Shown piece after piece: positions 30,634-40,853 of a stretch of DNA of 64,000 bases. Numbering within the stretch: position 1 is the stretch's first letter; each line of letters opens with the position of its first letter. Location of the stretch: assembly GCF_026210795.1 (NCBI RefSeq), contig NC_089452.1, positions 1,798,001 through 1,862,000 of the forward strand. The letters run 5' to 3'. Below the pieces are notes generated by a model. It did not search any database, was not told the origin of the DNA, and saw only the letters and a program-made list of their open reading frames with translations. The position numbers were made by a program, and so were the translations under genes. This DNA is from Rhizophagus irregularis. Taxonomy: Eukaryota; Glomeromycota; Glomeromycetes; Glomerales; Glomeraceae.

Positions 30634-33600
30634 ATCTACTTGTGGATATCTTCTCATACCATCATAATATATTTTTCTTTGTTCTGGGCTTATATCTATA
30701 ATTTGTGAAAAAGTTGCATTTGCTCTGGTATTTTTCATATCCTGTAATACGTTATATTTTGGTGTGTTTCTTTGAAATGCGCTTGTCCTATGAATACCTT
30801 CAACACGTTCATTTTTACATTCTGATGCATAGTGACCTTTTTGTCCACAATTTCCACATGTATTATTATTTCTTTTTGTTTCCTGAGCTTTTCTCAAACT
30901 CTCACTAGTAAATCCCCTTTTTGGTAATGCTGCTGCCTTATCCTGTTGACTGGCATATTTATCATCTCTTCTGCGTGCTTGTTCTCGGTCAATTTCCATA
31001 TCTATATCTCGATCACTTGACCTATTTTTTATATTACTCCTTGTTTGTCTTGGAATAGTATAAAAATCTTGATCAACATTGTTAAATACTACATCATTGT
31101 TTTGGTAATATGGGTCACCATAATTGTATTCTTGGTCATAATCATCTTGGTAATCTTGGCCATCGTAATCGTATTGGTCATTGTAATCATTATAATTATC
31201 AAATTCCATCGTATTAAATCCCCGATTATTATTTTGGTAATTTGGTTGTCTGTTATAATTATTTGGTCTTCCATTATAGTTATTTGATCTTCTATTATAA
31301 TTTTGATTATTTGGTCTTCCATAGTTTCTTTGACCATTATTTACCCTACATTCATTTGCATAATGTCCTGGTTGTTTACAATTATAACATGCTCGAGGTG
31401 GTGGTCCTTGTTTATTATTATTGTTTGGTGGTCTCTTTTGCCCTCCAAGTTGATTTACTAGTTTTACCTCTAATTTTTTAAACATGTCGGCAAGGTCATC
31501 CTCATAATTTTTCTCCAATGGTTTTTCAAATATATTCTTTGGTTTGTCATCTTGTATATCGATTCCTTTTCTTTGGGTACTAACTGATATACCACGTGTC
31601 TTTCTTATTAATTCATTAGTAGCTTCCTCTTCTCTTCTTGCTGTATTCACTGCATCATTTAAATTTGCTGGGTTTTGTCTTCTGACTTGATATCCCAATG
31701 TTGGTGTTAATCCTTCGATATAATTATCCACTTGTAATTCATCATCTAATGCATGGCCTCTGGTAGCTATCCTTAATATTTGTCTAAACCTTATCGTATA
31801 TGCCTCAACATTTTCATTTACTCCTTGTGTTATTTTCCTTAATTCTAACATTTTCCTTTTTCTAACATCTTCCCTGGTAAATCTTTGTTTAATCCTATGT
31901 TTTAAATCATTATCATTATCGTTATCTTGCCAATTTACCAAATGACCATTGTTTGCTTCCTTCTTTTCATTATACCATTGTGCTGCTGCACCTTTCAAAC
32001 AGGTAGCTGCCATTGCTGCTTGTCTAGCTCCATTTACTCCTGCTGCTTTTCCTATAGCAGTAAATGCTGTTTCAAATTGTCTTACCCAATCGTTTATATC
32101 TTCTTCTTCCCTTCCATAAAATTGTGGCATACTAATTATTCCTCCAGCTACATTTCCTGCATCCTCAATTGCATTTGCTAATGGGTTGGCTGCGACTAAT
32201 CCAGCCCAATTACCTCCTATATCATGTCCCGTTGCTGCTAGTAAAGCCGCTCTAAAATCTTCCCTTACTTCAGCTCTTGTTGCTCCCATAATTATTGGTA
32301 CTATTGGTGGGATTGGTGGTATCGGTGGTGTTAAAGGTGTTTCAAATAAATTTTCTATATTATAATCAGATATTTCACTTTTATCCTCAGAGTTTGATTC
32401 TGAACTTTCACTTGAGTCAAAACCAGGTCTATTTATAATGTTTTCTTCATAAGGTTCTTCAAAATTTTCATTGTTATCGGTATCATTTGGATTTAAAATT
32501 TCTCCATTTTTTTCAGATCCATCTGATTCTTTTTCAGATCCATCAGATTTTTCATTATCAGATTCATTTCCACTACTTTCACTATCCTCAATTCCAGCTT
32601 GCTGTTTTAGAAATTTATCTAATATTCGCCTTAAATTTTTCTCCATTTCATTTTTATTTCCTTGAAATATTTCAATAAATTCTTGATCCAATATTTCTCC
32701 ATCAGTATATCCCATACTGATTAACCTTAATAACTCTCCATTAGTTATTTCTATTTTATTATCATCACATATTTGTTTTAATCTTTTGACCCTGATATCA
32801 ATTTCATTTTCGTCATTCTCACAATCCCTACACTTGGTTTTTCCTTCGTTAAATTTATTGTTCATCCATCTTATTCCACATTCATCACAAAATGTGGTAT
32901 TTTCATTTATCCATTCATATAATTTTATCCTTAGTTCTTCGTCATTCGTATCAATTTCCTGGAAATATTTTTCCATAAATTCCATTGTTAATATTATACT
33001 ATTGCTTATCCTGAATTTTCTCATTCTTTCTATTTCTGACACATTTAATTCGTATCCTAATTTTTCTAAGTCATCCTTTAATTCTAATAATTCTTTTTGT
33101 TCACAATTTTTACATTGTCCAATGTCTGCTATCATATCAGGTAACTTTCTATTCCTACAATTTCCACATATTAATGTTTCTTTTGTTAACCATTCATTTA
33201 TTTCATCTTTTAATTTTTCATCACTTAGTCTCATTAATTCAAAAAATGTACCTAAAAAGTCCTCTGTTAATATCAATTCTATCCTTATCCTTAGGTCCCA
33301 CATTCTTTGTATATTTTTGTCAGTGAACCTTCCACCCATTTCTTCAATTTTTCTTTTTAATGATTCCACTGTCCATTCGACATCATCCTCTATTTTTATT
33401 TCATAATGTATACTACCATCACTGTCCTCTAATTCATAACTTTCAGGACTATCACTTTCTGGGTCCTCAGGTTCCCTTGTAAATTGTTTGGTATCAATAA
33501 ATCTTTGTACTATTTTTTGTATATATCTATCCAACCTCTGGTTCTGTTCCTTTATTGATAACCGTGGTTCTTCGTACTCAATACTTGTTATTAAGTACAC

Positions 33601-34218
33601 TATTTCATCTTCTCCTAATTCGACTATTCTTTCTTCCATGTATAACAATTTTCTAAATTGTATTATTGCATCTGTTACTACATACTTTGCTTTCGTATCA
33701 TTTTCTAATATTGTGTTATACCATTCCCAAAATTTTTGAAATCTATTTTCAACGTCCCAATCTTCTAAAATATATCCATGTTCCATTATTTCTGGACATC
33801 CAATTAATCGATCAAACACTTCATTTTCTAGGTTTCCTTCAATACAATCCCTCACAATTACTACAATTATTATTCTCAATCCTTTTTCCTTCATTTTTGG
33901 TTGTTGTCTGTACCTTATCGATTCAATTATTCTATCTACTATATTCCTACATTTTCCCTTATGTATTGTATCCTCCCTTTCTCTATTGTCCATACTTAAT
34001 AAATTCAATAATTCTTTATGTGTTACATTATTGTACATTAGTATTGTATCCTCAAATTTAAATAAAGCATCCCAAAATTTCTTGAATGCTGCTGATACTT
34101 CTCTTTCTATTGGATTACATATTTCACATGCTAAACATTCCTCTGGTTCTATCACTCCTAGGTCATGTTTTTGTTTATGGTTTATATATTCAGCGTTCCA
34201 AACATGGTACCATTCCAT
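30631..34218 (-). CDS. Gag polyprotein with a long N-terminal extension
   Basis: 1195 residues, several times the usual Gag length. The C-terminal half (from about residue 644, 'MGATRAEVREDF') is a Retrotrans_gag-type capsid domain with 'AAAQWYNEKK' and 'RFTREDVRKRKMLELRKITQ'. Two CCHC zinc knuckles follow: CYNCKQPGHYANEC (about 943) and CGNCGQKGHYASEC (about 1119), separated by an Asn/Tyr/Asp-rich stretch. The N-terminal half carries three related helical units, two of them ending in CxxC-x(16-18)-CxxC ribbons (CGNC...CKNC at about 349; CDEC...CRDC at about 443), then an acidic Ser/Glu/Asp-rich linker. The knuckles should bind element RNA. The role of the extension is unknown. Confidence 0.88.
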   Translation of the reverse strand: MEWYHVWNAEYINHKQKHDLGVIEPEECLACEICNPIEREVSAAFKKFWDALFKFEDTILMYNNVTHKELLNLLSMDNREREDTIHKGKCRNIVDRIIESIRYRQQPKMKEKGLRIIIVVIVRDCIEGNLENEVFDRLIGCPEIMEHGYILEDWDVENRFQKFWEWYNTILENDTKAKYVVTDAIIQFRKLLYMEERIVELGEDEIVYLITSIEYEEPRLSIKEQNQRLDRYIQKIVQRFIDTKQFTREPEDPESDSPESYELEDSDGSIHYEIKIEDDVEWTVESLKRKIEEMGGRFTDKNIQRMWDLRIRIELILTEDFLGTFFELMRLSDEKLKDEINEWLTKETLICGNCRNRKLPDMIADIGQCKNCEQKELLELKDDLEKLGYELNVSEIERMRKFRISNSIILTMEFMEKYFQEIDTNDEELRIKLYEWINENTTFCDECGIRWMNNKFNEGKTKCRDCENDENEIDIRVKRLKQICDDNKIEITNGELLRLISMGYTDGEILDQEFIEIFQGNKNEMEKNLRRILDKFLKQQAGIEDSESSGNESDNEKSDGSEKESDGSEKNGEILNPNDTDNNENFEEPYEENIINRPGFDSSESSESNSEDKSEISDYNIENLFETPLTPPIPPIPPIVPIIMGATRAEVREDFRAALLAATGHDIGGNWAGLVAANPLANAIEDAGNVAGGIISMPQFYGREEEDINDWVRQFETAFTAIGKAAGVNGARQAAMAATCLKGAAAQWYNEKKEANNGHLVNWQDNDNDNDLKHRIKQRFTREDVRKRKMLELRKITQGVNENVEAYTIRFRQILRIATRGHALDDELQVDNYIEGLTPTLGYQVRRQNPANLNDAVNTARREEEATNELIRKTRGISVSTQRKGIDIQDDKPKNIFEKPLEKNYEDDLADMFKKLEVKLVNQLGGQKRPPNNNNKQGPPPRACYNCKQPGHYANECRVNNGQRNYGRPNNQNYNRRSNNYNGRPNNYNRQPNYQNNNRGFNTMEFDNYNDYNDQYDYDGQDYQDDYDQEYNYGDPYYQNNDVVFNNVDQDFYTIPRQTRSNIKNRSSDRDIDMEIDREQARRRDDKYASQQDKAAALPKRGFTSESLRKAQETKRNNNTCGNCGQKGHYASECKNERVEGIHRTSAFQRNTPKYNVLQDMKNTRANATFSQIIDISPEQRKIYYDGMRRYPQVD

Positions 34219-34384
34219 TTTTAATAAAATTCTCTAAAAATTTTCGCGTCTTTTACTTTTTTATCCTTCTTTTATATTTTATTTGACCTATACTGGGCTT
34301 GCCTTTACCTCATTTGTTCATTACTGAGTATGGTAGTTTACAGGTTTGTACAAATAAATTTACATTTCTCTTGAAATTCCCAAC

Positions 34385-35065
34385 CTAAGGTTGGAGTGTG
34401 AATCCATATTTGATTTGTCCGATTATTTGTTGTATTTCCGGATTTGTCAATTTTATAATAGTCGTTACAAATGTTTCCTTTACTCTATATATCTTATCTT
34501 GACCAATTTCAGTAAAAAGTTTATATATTTTTATAGCTCCTTGCATCCTTTTCCTTAATGCTTCCTTTTTCTTTTGTTTTTCATCAATACTTTCATTAAC
34601 TATAAATTCCATCATTTCATCATATAATTCTTCTCTAGCTGTCTGGTCTGGCTTTGTTTGATTTATTCTTGCTTTAATTTCTCGTTCAAAAATTTGTCCA
34701 ATATTGTACCATATTAAGATGTTTTTACTATTTGTATTTCCAAGACTGATGTATCTTTCTACTAATTTTTCAACATCATGAATTTCTACATTTTGTATTT
34801 CTGGTATCAATAGGTCTTCCACATTTACCGGTGTCAACAATTCATTTATAAATCTTTCCACTTTATTCTCACTTTTGGTTCTTTTCACATGTTCTCTATT
34901 ATCACAGGTCAAACATCTCTTTTTTTTCTTAGGTGGTCTAACATCATAGATGGTCTTTAGACTGATGGCCTTATTATCTTCATTATAAATTTTTAATTTA
35001 ATTCCTTTTCCTTTACACAAATATTTTTCTGAATCCTCTTTTGTTAAATTGATTTTGTATTCCAT
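34385..35065 (-). CDS. Accessory ORF upstream of Gag
   Basis: 226 residues from the ATG at 35065, the first ORF after the leader. It is basic and helical with one Cys pair (RCLTCDNREHVKR) and a C-terminal block 'MQGAIKIYKLFTEIGQDKIY' followed by 'VTTIIKLTNPEI'. I recall similar blocks in other Rhizophagus repeat proteins but cannot name the domain. Being intact in an element with matching LTRs, it is probably functional. Regulatory or nucleic-acid-binding roles are possible. Confidence 0.55.
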   Translation of the reverse strand: MEYKINLTKEDSEKYLCKGKGIKLKIYNEDNKAISLKTIYDVRPPKKKKRCLTCDNREHVKRTKSENKVERFINELLTPVNVEDLLIPEIQNVEIHDVEKLVERYISLGNTNSKNILIWYNIGQIFEREIKARINQTKPDQTAREELYDEMMEFIVNESIDEKQKKKEALRKRMQGAIKIYKLFTEIGQDKIYRVKETFVTTIIKLTNPEIQQIIGQIKYGFTLQP

Positions 35066-35200
35066 TTTATGGGTGAGAGATCGAATTCCTCACCTTTTTA
35101 TAACTTTCCTTGAATATATTTGTCCAGCAAATATTATTTTTAATAAAAATTTTTAATCATGATTTTTCTTGGGTACCCTCACACAAAATTGTTTTTGAAA

Positions 35201-35325
35201 GTTCACACAGAACTATTCTCAATTGATCACACAGAATACCTCAATTGAGTTCACACAGAAAAAGCTCACACAGAACTATTCTCAATTGATCACACAGAAA
35301 ACCTCAATTGAGTTCACACAGAATT
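35201..35325. repeat. Leader repeats in the retrotransposon 5' UTR
   Basis: Direct repeats of TCACACAGAA alternate with CTCAATTGA and TCAATTGAG, giving two long units that can also pair with each other. They lie between the primer-binding site and the first ORF, where packaging or dimerisation signals are expected. Confidence 0.6.
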
Positions 35326-35810
35326 ACCCTACCATCGTATTTATAGTGTCGGTTTTTGGGTACACTTTTTATCCTTAACTTAACCTCAATTATTTATAAA
35401 AATTATTTTTAATCCTTAATTCATGGAACTTATTTACAATATTCTATTAAAACCCCTTCTAACTTGATTAGCCTCGCATTTCCCTTGATAATCAATTACT
35501 ACCATACATATTTGGTTCATATGTATGAAAATTATTATAATAATAATTTTTCATTGACTTATCAGCCGGTGGTCAAGTTAGATCAAAAATTTAATTTTTA
35601 ACATTATTTCTTCATACATTTATGGTCATACTTACCCAAATTAATACTTTTTACATTGGTAACCATTATTTTCACGTATCCTTTAAAATATTTGACTTTA
35701 TTTTATTAAAATTTTAACGTTAATACACCTTAAATTCTTTTTAACCAAAACTTAGAACTTTTACTTTTATAATTCCTTAACTTCGTCGATCCTTTATTTG
35801 TAACTTCTAA

Positions 35811-35930
35811 TGATCACGTGGGGGTGATCATTTTCTTTTCTCAGAGATCCTGTACTTATAACCTGTAGTGATCATGTGAGGATGATCACTTTTCCTTTCT
35901 CGGAGCATGCACCACTTGTAACACCTGAGC
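35811..35930. repeat. Duplicated primer-binding-site/LTR junction
   Basis: Two tandem copies of about 58-62 bp start TGATCACGTGGGGGTGATCA (35811) and TGATCATGTGAGGATGATCA (35869). Copy 2 ends in the true PBS and LTR edge. Copy 1 ends in a degenerate version of the same junction (CAGAGATCCTGTACTTATAA against CGGAGCATGCACCACTTGTA). Confidence 0.5.
35897..35914 (-). other. Primer-binding site
   Basis: Two bases inside the 5' LTR the element strand reads TGGTGCATGCTCCGAGA. TGG pairs with the CCA end of a tRNA. The implied acceptor strand AGCATGC matches the GCATGCT that opens the tRNA-Gly-like sequence at 26350, so the primer is probably tRNA-Gly (inference). Confidence 0.7.
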
Positions 35931-36541
35931 CCATAGAGAATTATGTTTGCCACCTCAGGTATTAACAAAATGACTCTTTATTAATAATATAAACAAATAC
36001 AATAATATGCTTGGTTTAATAACATTAAATAACAAAATGAATAATTCATAACAAAATTCGTCTAATTTTTCTCCCAAAAGGTGATCTTCACGCCCTTTTA
36101 TGTTTGTTTTTGTGTAACCAAATTCGTAATTTCGATTCATGGATTTAAATTATTAAAGTATTTCCATGATTTTAAAGTATTTCCATTATTTTAAAGTATT
36201 TCCATTATCTTAATTCTGTATCCATCTGATCGTCATTAACTCCTGAATTATGATTTATAATACTAACGTCATGATCAGCAACTTAGTCATTTGATACCTC
36301 AGATCACTTGACTTTATTTAATTTAGTATCTTTCGGATCTTCATTTATCCTTAAATCTCGTGACTAATAGTTTAAGGTCATCACGGACCAATTATCCTTG
36401 AATCACCTGATCAATAGTTTAACGACTTTTCGGTCTATTTATTAATACAACTAAAAATAAATTAAAATTTTATACACTAAGATTAAATGTAATACTGCGC
36501 CTCACAATTAATAAATTTACTATGTATACTACGGCATTACA
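35917..36541 (-). repeat. 5' LTR
   Basis: It has the same length as the 3' LTR and no difference was noticed on reading, including the triple TTAAAGTATTTCCAT repeat at about 36153-36212. As the upstream LTR it should hold the promoter of the element. Confidence 0.93.
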
Positions 36542-37099
36542 ACAGTGGCTGGATGATGATCATCGGAGTCCCTGCGCGACAAAAAATAGGTGGATCACAC
36601 GGTCCGAGTTTAGGAGTTATGCACTTGCACGTTGCTCAACAAAATAAAAAAAATTTGCGAGGCAATTAAATTTTTTCACTATCTATGGTTTGTAATTATA
36701 CTGCGTCTCTAGGGTCTGCCCTATAAGAAATATGTATACGGAAAGGATACGTTTTGTATACATTTTATGTACGTTTCTATAGATTCCGTATACAAATTCC
36801 GTATATTTAATAAGCAATTCATTTTTGAACATTTTTTAAAAAAACTAATGTATACGGAAAAAATTAATCAATACGGAATGTATACGGAATTTTAAACTTA
36901 ATATTTTTAGAAAATAATTTTACAAAAATCTCGTATCATAACACGAGATCACGTGATTGTTTATTGTTTTGTTATGATACGTTTTTTGTTTTTTATATAA
37001 ACCCTTACTTTGATGAGTTTGATCTTCCGATCTTCCTTTCTGTCTTTCCTTTTCTTCTCTTTTCTCTTGTCTTATTTTTGTTATTTTTTCTAAATTTTT

Positions 37100-37440
37100 C
37101 TTCTTTTTTCGTCACCCCCCTTTTAAAAAAAAATTTTTTTTTTCGTACCTCACTTTAAAAATTTTTCTTTTTCATCATTATCCTTTAAAAAAAAAATTTT
37201 TTTTCGTCACTCCCTTAAAAAAAAAAAATTTTTTTGATTTTATTCTTTTATTCCCACTCTTCTAAAAATTTTCTTTTTTCTATTTCTATTTCCTCTTTAT
37301 AAAAAATTTTTTATTTTTCTAACTTTGACGTCCTTCCTTTAAAAAAAAAATTTTTTTTAACTCTCCTAACTTCGTTACCCTCTTTTTAAAAAAATATTTT
37401 TTTTGATTTATTCTTTATTCCCCTTTCTTTTTTTATTTAT
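37100..37440. repeat. Tandem A/T blocks separated by CGTCACTCCC-like spacers
   Basis: Six or seven units of the form pyrimidine spacer, then an A-run of 7-12, then a T-run of 6-9. The A-run/T-run pairs are self-complementary. Confidence 0.6.
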
Positions 37441-37469
37441 ATTTATCCCTTTTTTTATTTCATAGGCCA

Positions 37470-37880
37470 GCAGATTTTTTTTTGTGAGAAGATTCAGTTT
37501 TTTTGTAGATCAGTTTGGGAGTCTTTTCCTTTTTGTAGGATTGTTCAGGATTTTTTTCTTTTTTTAGGTCAGTTCAAATTTTCTTTTTTTTTTTTGTAAG
37601 TTGGGTTCAGATTCTTTTCTTTTTGTAGGTTGTTTCAGTTTTGTTGCTTCAGAGTCTTCTTTTTTTGTAGGTCAGTTTTGGATTTATTTTGTTGTTTTGG
37701 TTTCTTTTTCATCAGATGCTTCATAATTCTTTTCATTTATGTAAGTCAGACATTCTGGAGTTCTCTTTCTTTTTTTGTAGGAATGCTGACCTTTTGTGAC
37801 TTGGACGATTGCAGATACTATATGAAGGGGGGGTTTGTTTCCAATTAAGTTAGACGTTCTTTTTTGTTTTTTTTAGGTTG
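37470..37880 (+). other. Pyrimidine-TAG micro-unit array
   Basis: About eight repeats of a unit of 40-60 nt read TTCTTTTTTTGTAGG followed by a short segment such as TCAGTT. They resemble 3' splice sites followed by very short exons, but without the hairpins of the arrays at 7.6 and 17-20 kb. Coding use is not demonstrated. Confidence 0.4.
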
Positions 37881-38369
37881 TTTGACTCCAAATGAACCTG
37901 AACTTATAGATAATTTTGGTTGCAATAGGTGGCCTTAATAAGGAGGGAATTTTCATAATGTATTTGTATTTTGTTTATTTTTTATTTTTTATTTAATTTA
38001 ATAAAGTAAAATTAGATTTATGTAAATATAATTATAGTAAACTGTAATACAAATAGTAAATTCAGTGACCAAATCGTATAAATTTCGTGATAAAATCAGT
38101 GATCAAATCATGTAAATTCCATATGAATTCCGTGCAAATTCCGTATCCAAACCATATTTTTAGTGATACGGAATTGTGCATTTTTCCGTATCCTATTATG
38201 ATACGTTATTTCTAAGGAAAAAAAATCGTATAAAAACTTTATAAAAAACGTATCCAATTTTTTTATAGGGCTGTACCTTCTGCTATTGCGTTCCAAATTA
38301 TCAAGAAGCTATTGAAGAGAGAAAACAACCATCAAAATTGCATGTCACGTTGAAGAAATTTCTTAAAAC

Positions 38370-39475
38370 TTCTATGACGTTTGAGAATTTTTCAAGTCGT
38401 AATAGCTATTCTCATTTATCTAATTGGCACTTGGTTTTATAAATGAGTCTATTATTTAACTTATTTAATGAAAATCTTCATGTAGATTTATTTATACGAC
38501 CTTTTTTTTTAAAAAAAAAACGAAGATGTTTCCAGACTAGTGATACCAACTAAACTGATTGGTTTTTACTAAATTATAATTGAAGCAAAAACCAACGTTG
38601 TTAAAATAGTTTTAACTTGCTAAATCACTAGGTATTCTCCATTTCCCTTCCCCTTATTCCCTCACTCTTTCACTTTCCTTTATTTCCTCTCGCTTTTCCC
38701 CTCCCTGATCAATGTTGTGCACCTCAACGTTGGTGATCAGGTGATAACAAGTTTTTTAAAAAGATTTGGCTAAGTCAGCAACAAATATTAACGATTTGTT
38801 TTTATTCTATAATTAATATTTAATTATTCAATTTTTAATTTTAACTTTCGCAAATTTATTAATAATATGGACCAGCAAATATTACTTGAAAACATTTGTA
38901 ATTTATAAAAAATTTTGAATGAAAAAATATTTTAGATATTTTTTAGTGATAAATAACATTAAAATTTATTAAGACTGAAAATTTAATGTTTAATTGTTTC
39001 AGTTTCTCTACCGACTTTGGGTTTCTCCGTTGACTTTTGTTTTAATGATTTCGGGTGCTTGAGACGAGTGACGCATGCCAGTACATCTGATGCATACTAG
39101 CTTTCAACTGACACAAATCGAAACCCTGATGCACAACATATATATTTATTTATATATTAGAATATTGTTGATTGCTTGTTTTTGGTTTTTATAAGCAATA
39201 TAAATTTATTATACTTGATGCATATAGCGTGCATTCCATTTTCATTTTTAATTTCGATCTCTCTTGATACGATTGATACGTGTGATTTTTTTTATTCAAA
39301 ATTTTTAATATATTACATTTATTTCTCAATTTGAGAATTCAACGTGAGGACGTAAGGTCGTTTTTCATGATAATTGTTATGGATTTAATGTAATTTGCTG
39401 TGAGTCACATAATTGTTATATTTTATGCTTGATATTTCCTTTCATGTATAATTAGAATGGTTACCATCTTATTAC
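38370..39475 (+). pseudogene. Decayed copy of the four-helix membrane protein gene
   Basis: Three blocks match the gene region at 40640-41780 in order: about 38385-38450 with 40680-40755 (upstream part, GACGTTTGAGAATTTTTCAA), about 39150-39270 with 41495-41610, and about 39370-39475 with 41660-41780 (last exon, TTTCATGTATAATTAGAATG). Insertions, deletions and stops break every frame. It is a tandem duplicate gone to ruin, bordered on the left by the TIR element. Confidence 0.6.
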
Positions 39476-40009
39476 AAACTATTAGAAAGTTTGAAAATCA
39501 AAAATTAAGTTTATAGTAATGAAATATGATAATTAATGGTATGAATCTAATTTTAAAATTTTTGACAATTAGTTTTTATATACGGTGAATATATTTTTTT
39601 ATCTTATTTTAGTTAATATATATTTTTGCTGTCACAATATCAGATATTCTTAAAACTTTTTTGAATGAATTAACCAATGAACGGCTAACACGTTTTGATA
39701 AATCATTGTAAAGGAAAAAAAGTATTCCAATTATTTCCGATAAAAAAAAATTCCGATAGTCGGATCCGAGTGGTGCGTAGCTTGAATGTGTAGATCCTTT
39801 TTTTGATAACGCCAGGCCGCATTATGTAATTCTGGCCCTGAAGGGACTCGTAGAGCTAATAGTAAATGTGTGCCGATCTCTTGTTATATATTTTGCTCGG
39901 GTCCTGATTAACTTCAAAATATTCCTTTTTTAGTAACTCATAAATATTTTTAATGGAGTTTCCAACACAAAAATTGTTCGTATCGCTACAAACCCTTTTA
40001 CATTTAGAA

Positions 40010-40110
40010 TAATGGAAGGATGGACCAATTGGAAATCTGATATTGACAAAATGATAAGTTTATAAAAAATGCAATGTATTATACTGTATGTATTATAAAT
40101 GTCTTAGGTA
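40010..40110 (+). pseudogene. Fragment of a ribbon-kinase gene
   Basis: A frame reads 'IMEGWTNWKSDID', matching 'IMEGWTSGNSDID' of the intact kinase at 46203, then meets stops. The sequence before it (about 39930-39960) also resembles the region upstream of that kinase. Only about 100 bp remain. Confidence 0.6.
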
Positions 40111-40853
40111 ATCTGGCGGCGGTACAGCCGCCGCACATCAACCTAATCTAGTGATATGAAAAACGATGAATCATGTGAAATCATCGGCTAATCATGCAAA
40201 TACTTTCGATTAACTAAATCTCCTGTCACAAATTTCTTTATTATTCTAATGTTAAAAAAGTTTAGAATTTTTAGAATTGAACAATTATTTAATGAAAAGT
40301 GGAATTATAAAAATTAAATTTAATGTATATCATAATACAAGTAATCCTCGAATGTTAATAAAGTACATCTTTCAATGTTAAATTGATAGTTTAATTATTA
40401 ACTATGAAGATTGCGGGACAATTACGTCTTTCATCTGTTTGTGTTCCGAATTAACTAATCCTGTTTAGGAAATTAGTTGATCCCGTGATAACCATATTAA
40501 CGAATTTGGTGGAATTTGGGAGTTTGTTTCCATAAAGATTTTCAAGTTTCAGGTTACACGAAAAATAATTTATTATATAAATGAAATTATTCCAAATTTT
40601 TGCCGATAAGAAAACAAAAATCCATTTTTTTTCAATATTGTTAAAACTTCAAAAAGTATGAACAAAGAAAAATTTTTTCGACGTTTGAGAATTTTTCAAA
40701 TCGTAATAGCGATTCTCATTTGTCTAATTGGTAATTTATAATTCACATTATTATAAATGAGTCGATTATTCTAACAAAAAATTTTTATATATATTTATTC
40801 TAAATTTTTTCATTAAAACAAAAAAAAAAAAGAAAAGGTGAAAATTTACTCAT

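Larger units (their letters stand above)
25621..36541 (-). mobile_element. Ty3/gypsy LTR retrotransposon, 10.9 kb, young
   Basis: Two 625-bp LTRs in the same orientation, starting TGTAA and ending TTACA on both strands, bound the element. A 4-bp duplication ACAG flanks it. Transcribed right to left, the order is: 5' LTR, primer-binding site, repeat-rich leader, accessory ORF, Gag, protease, reverse transcriptase-RNase H, small coiled-coil ORF, nucleoside-kinase-like/integrase fusion, tRNA-like sequence, polypurine tract, 3' LTR. The order RT-RNaseH-IN places it in Ty3/gypsy (Metaviridae). All ORFs are intact and the LTRs appear the same by eye, so it may be active. Confidence 0.93.
36719..38270. 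mobile_element. Non-autonomous TIR element with poly-pyrimidine arrays
   Basis: The ends CCCTATAAGAAAT and ATTTTTTTATAGGG are inverted, flanked by CTG on both sides (a 3-bp duplication, as in PIF/Harbinger-like or CACTA-like elements; inference). Subterminal parts are rich in GTATACGGAA and CCGTATC words. The interior holds T/A blocks (37100-37440) and a pyrimidine/TAG array (37470-37880). No transposase ORF. Confidence 0.5.

Noticed and set aside
31045-33750. Several plus-strand ORFs of 60-206 codons opposite Gag
   Set aside because: They are antisense shadows of the Gag, protease and RT frames with skewed compositions (Ile/Val/Ser/Phe-rich) and no domains.
35201-35325. CRISPR-like array
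   Set aside because: Repeats are short, spacers are also repeated, and they sit in a retrotransposon leader of a eukaryote.
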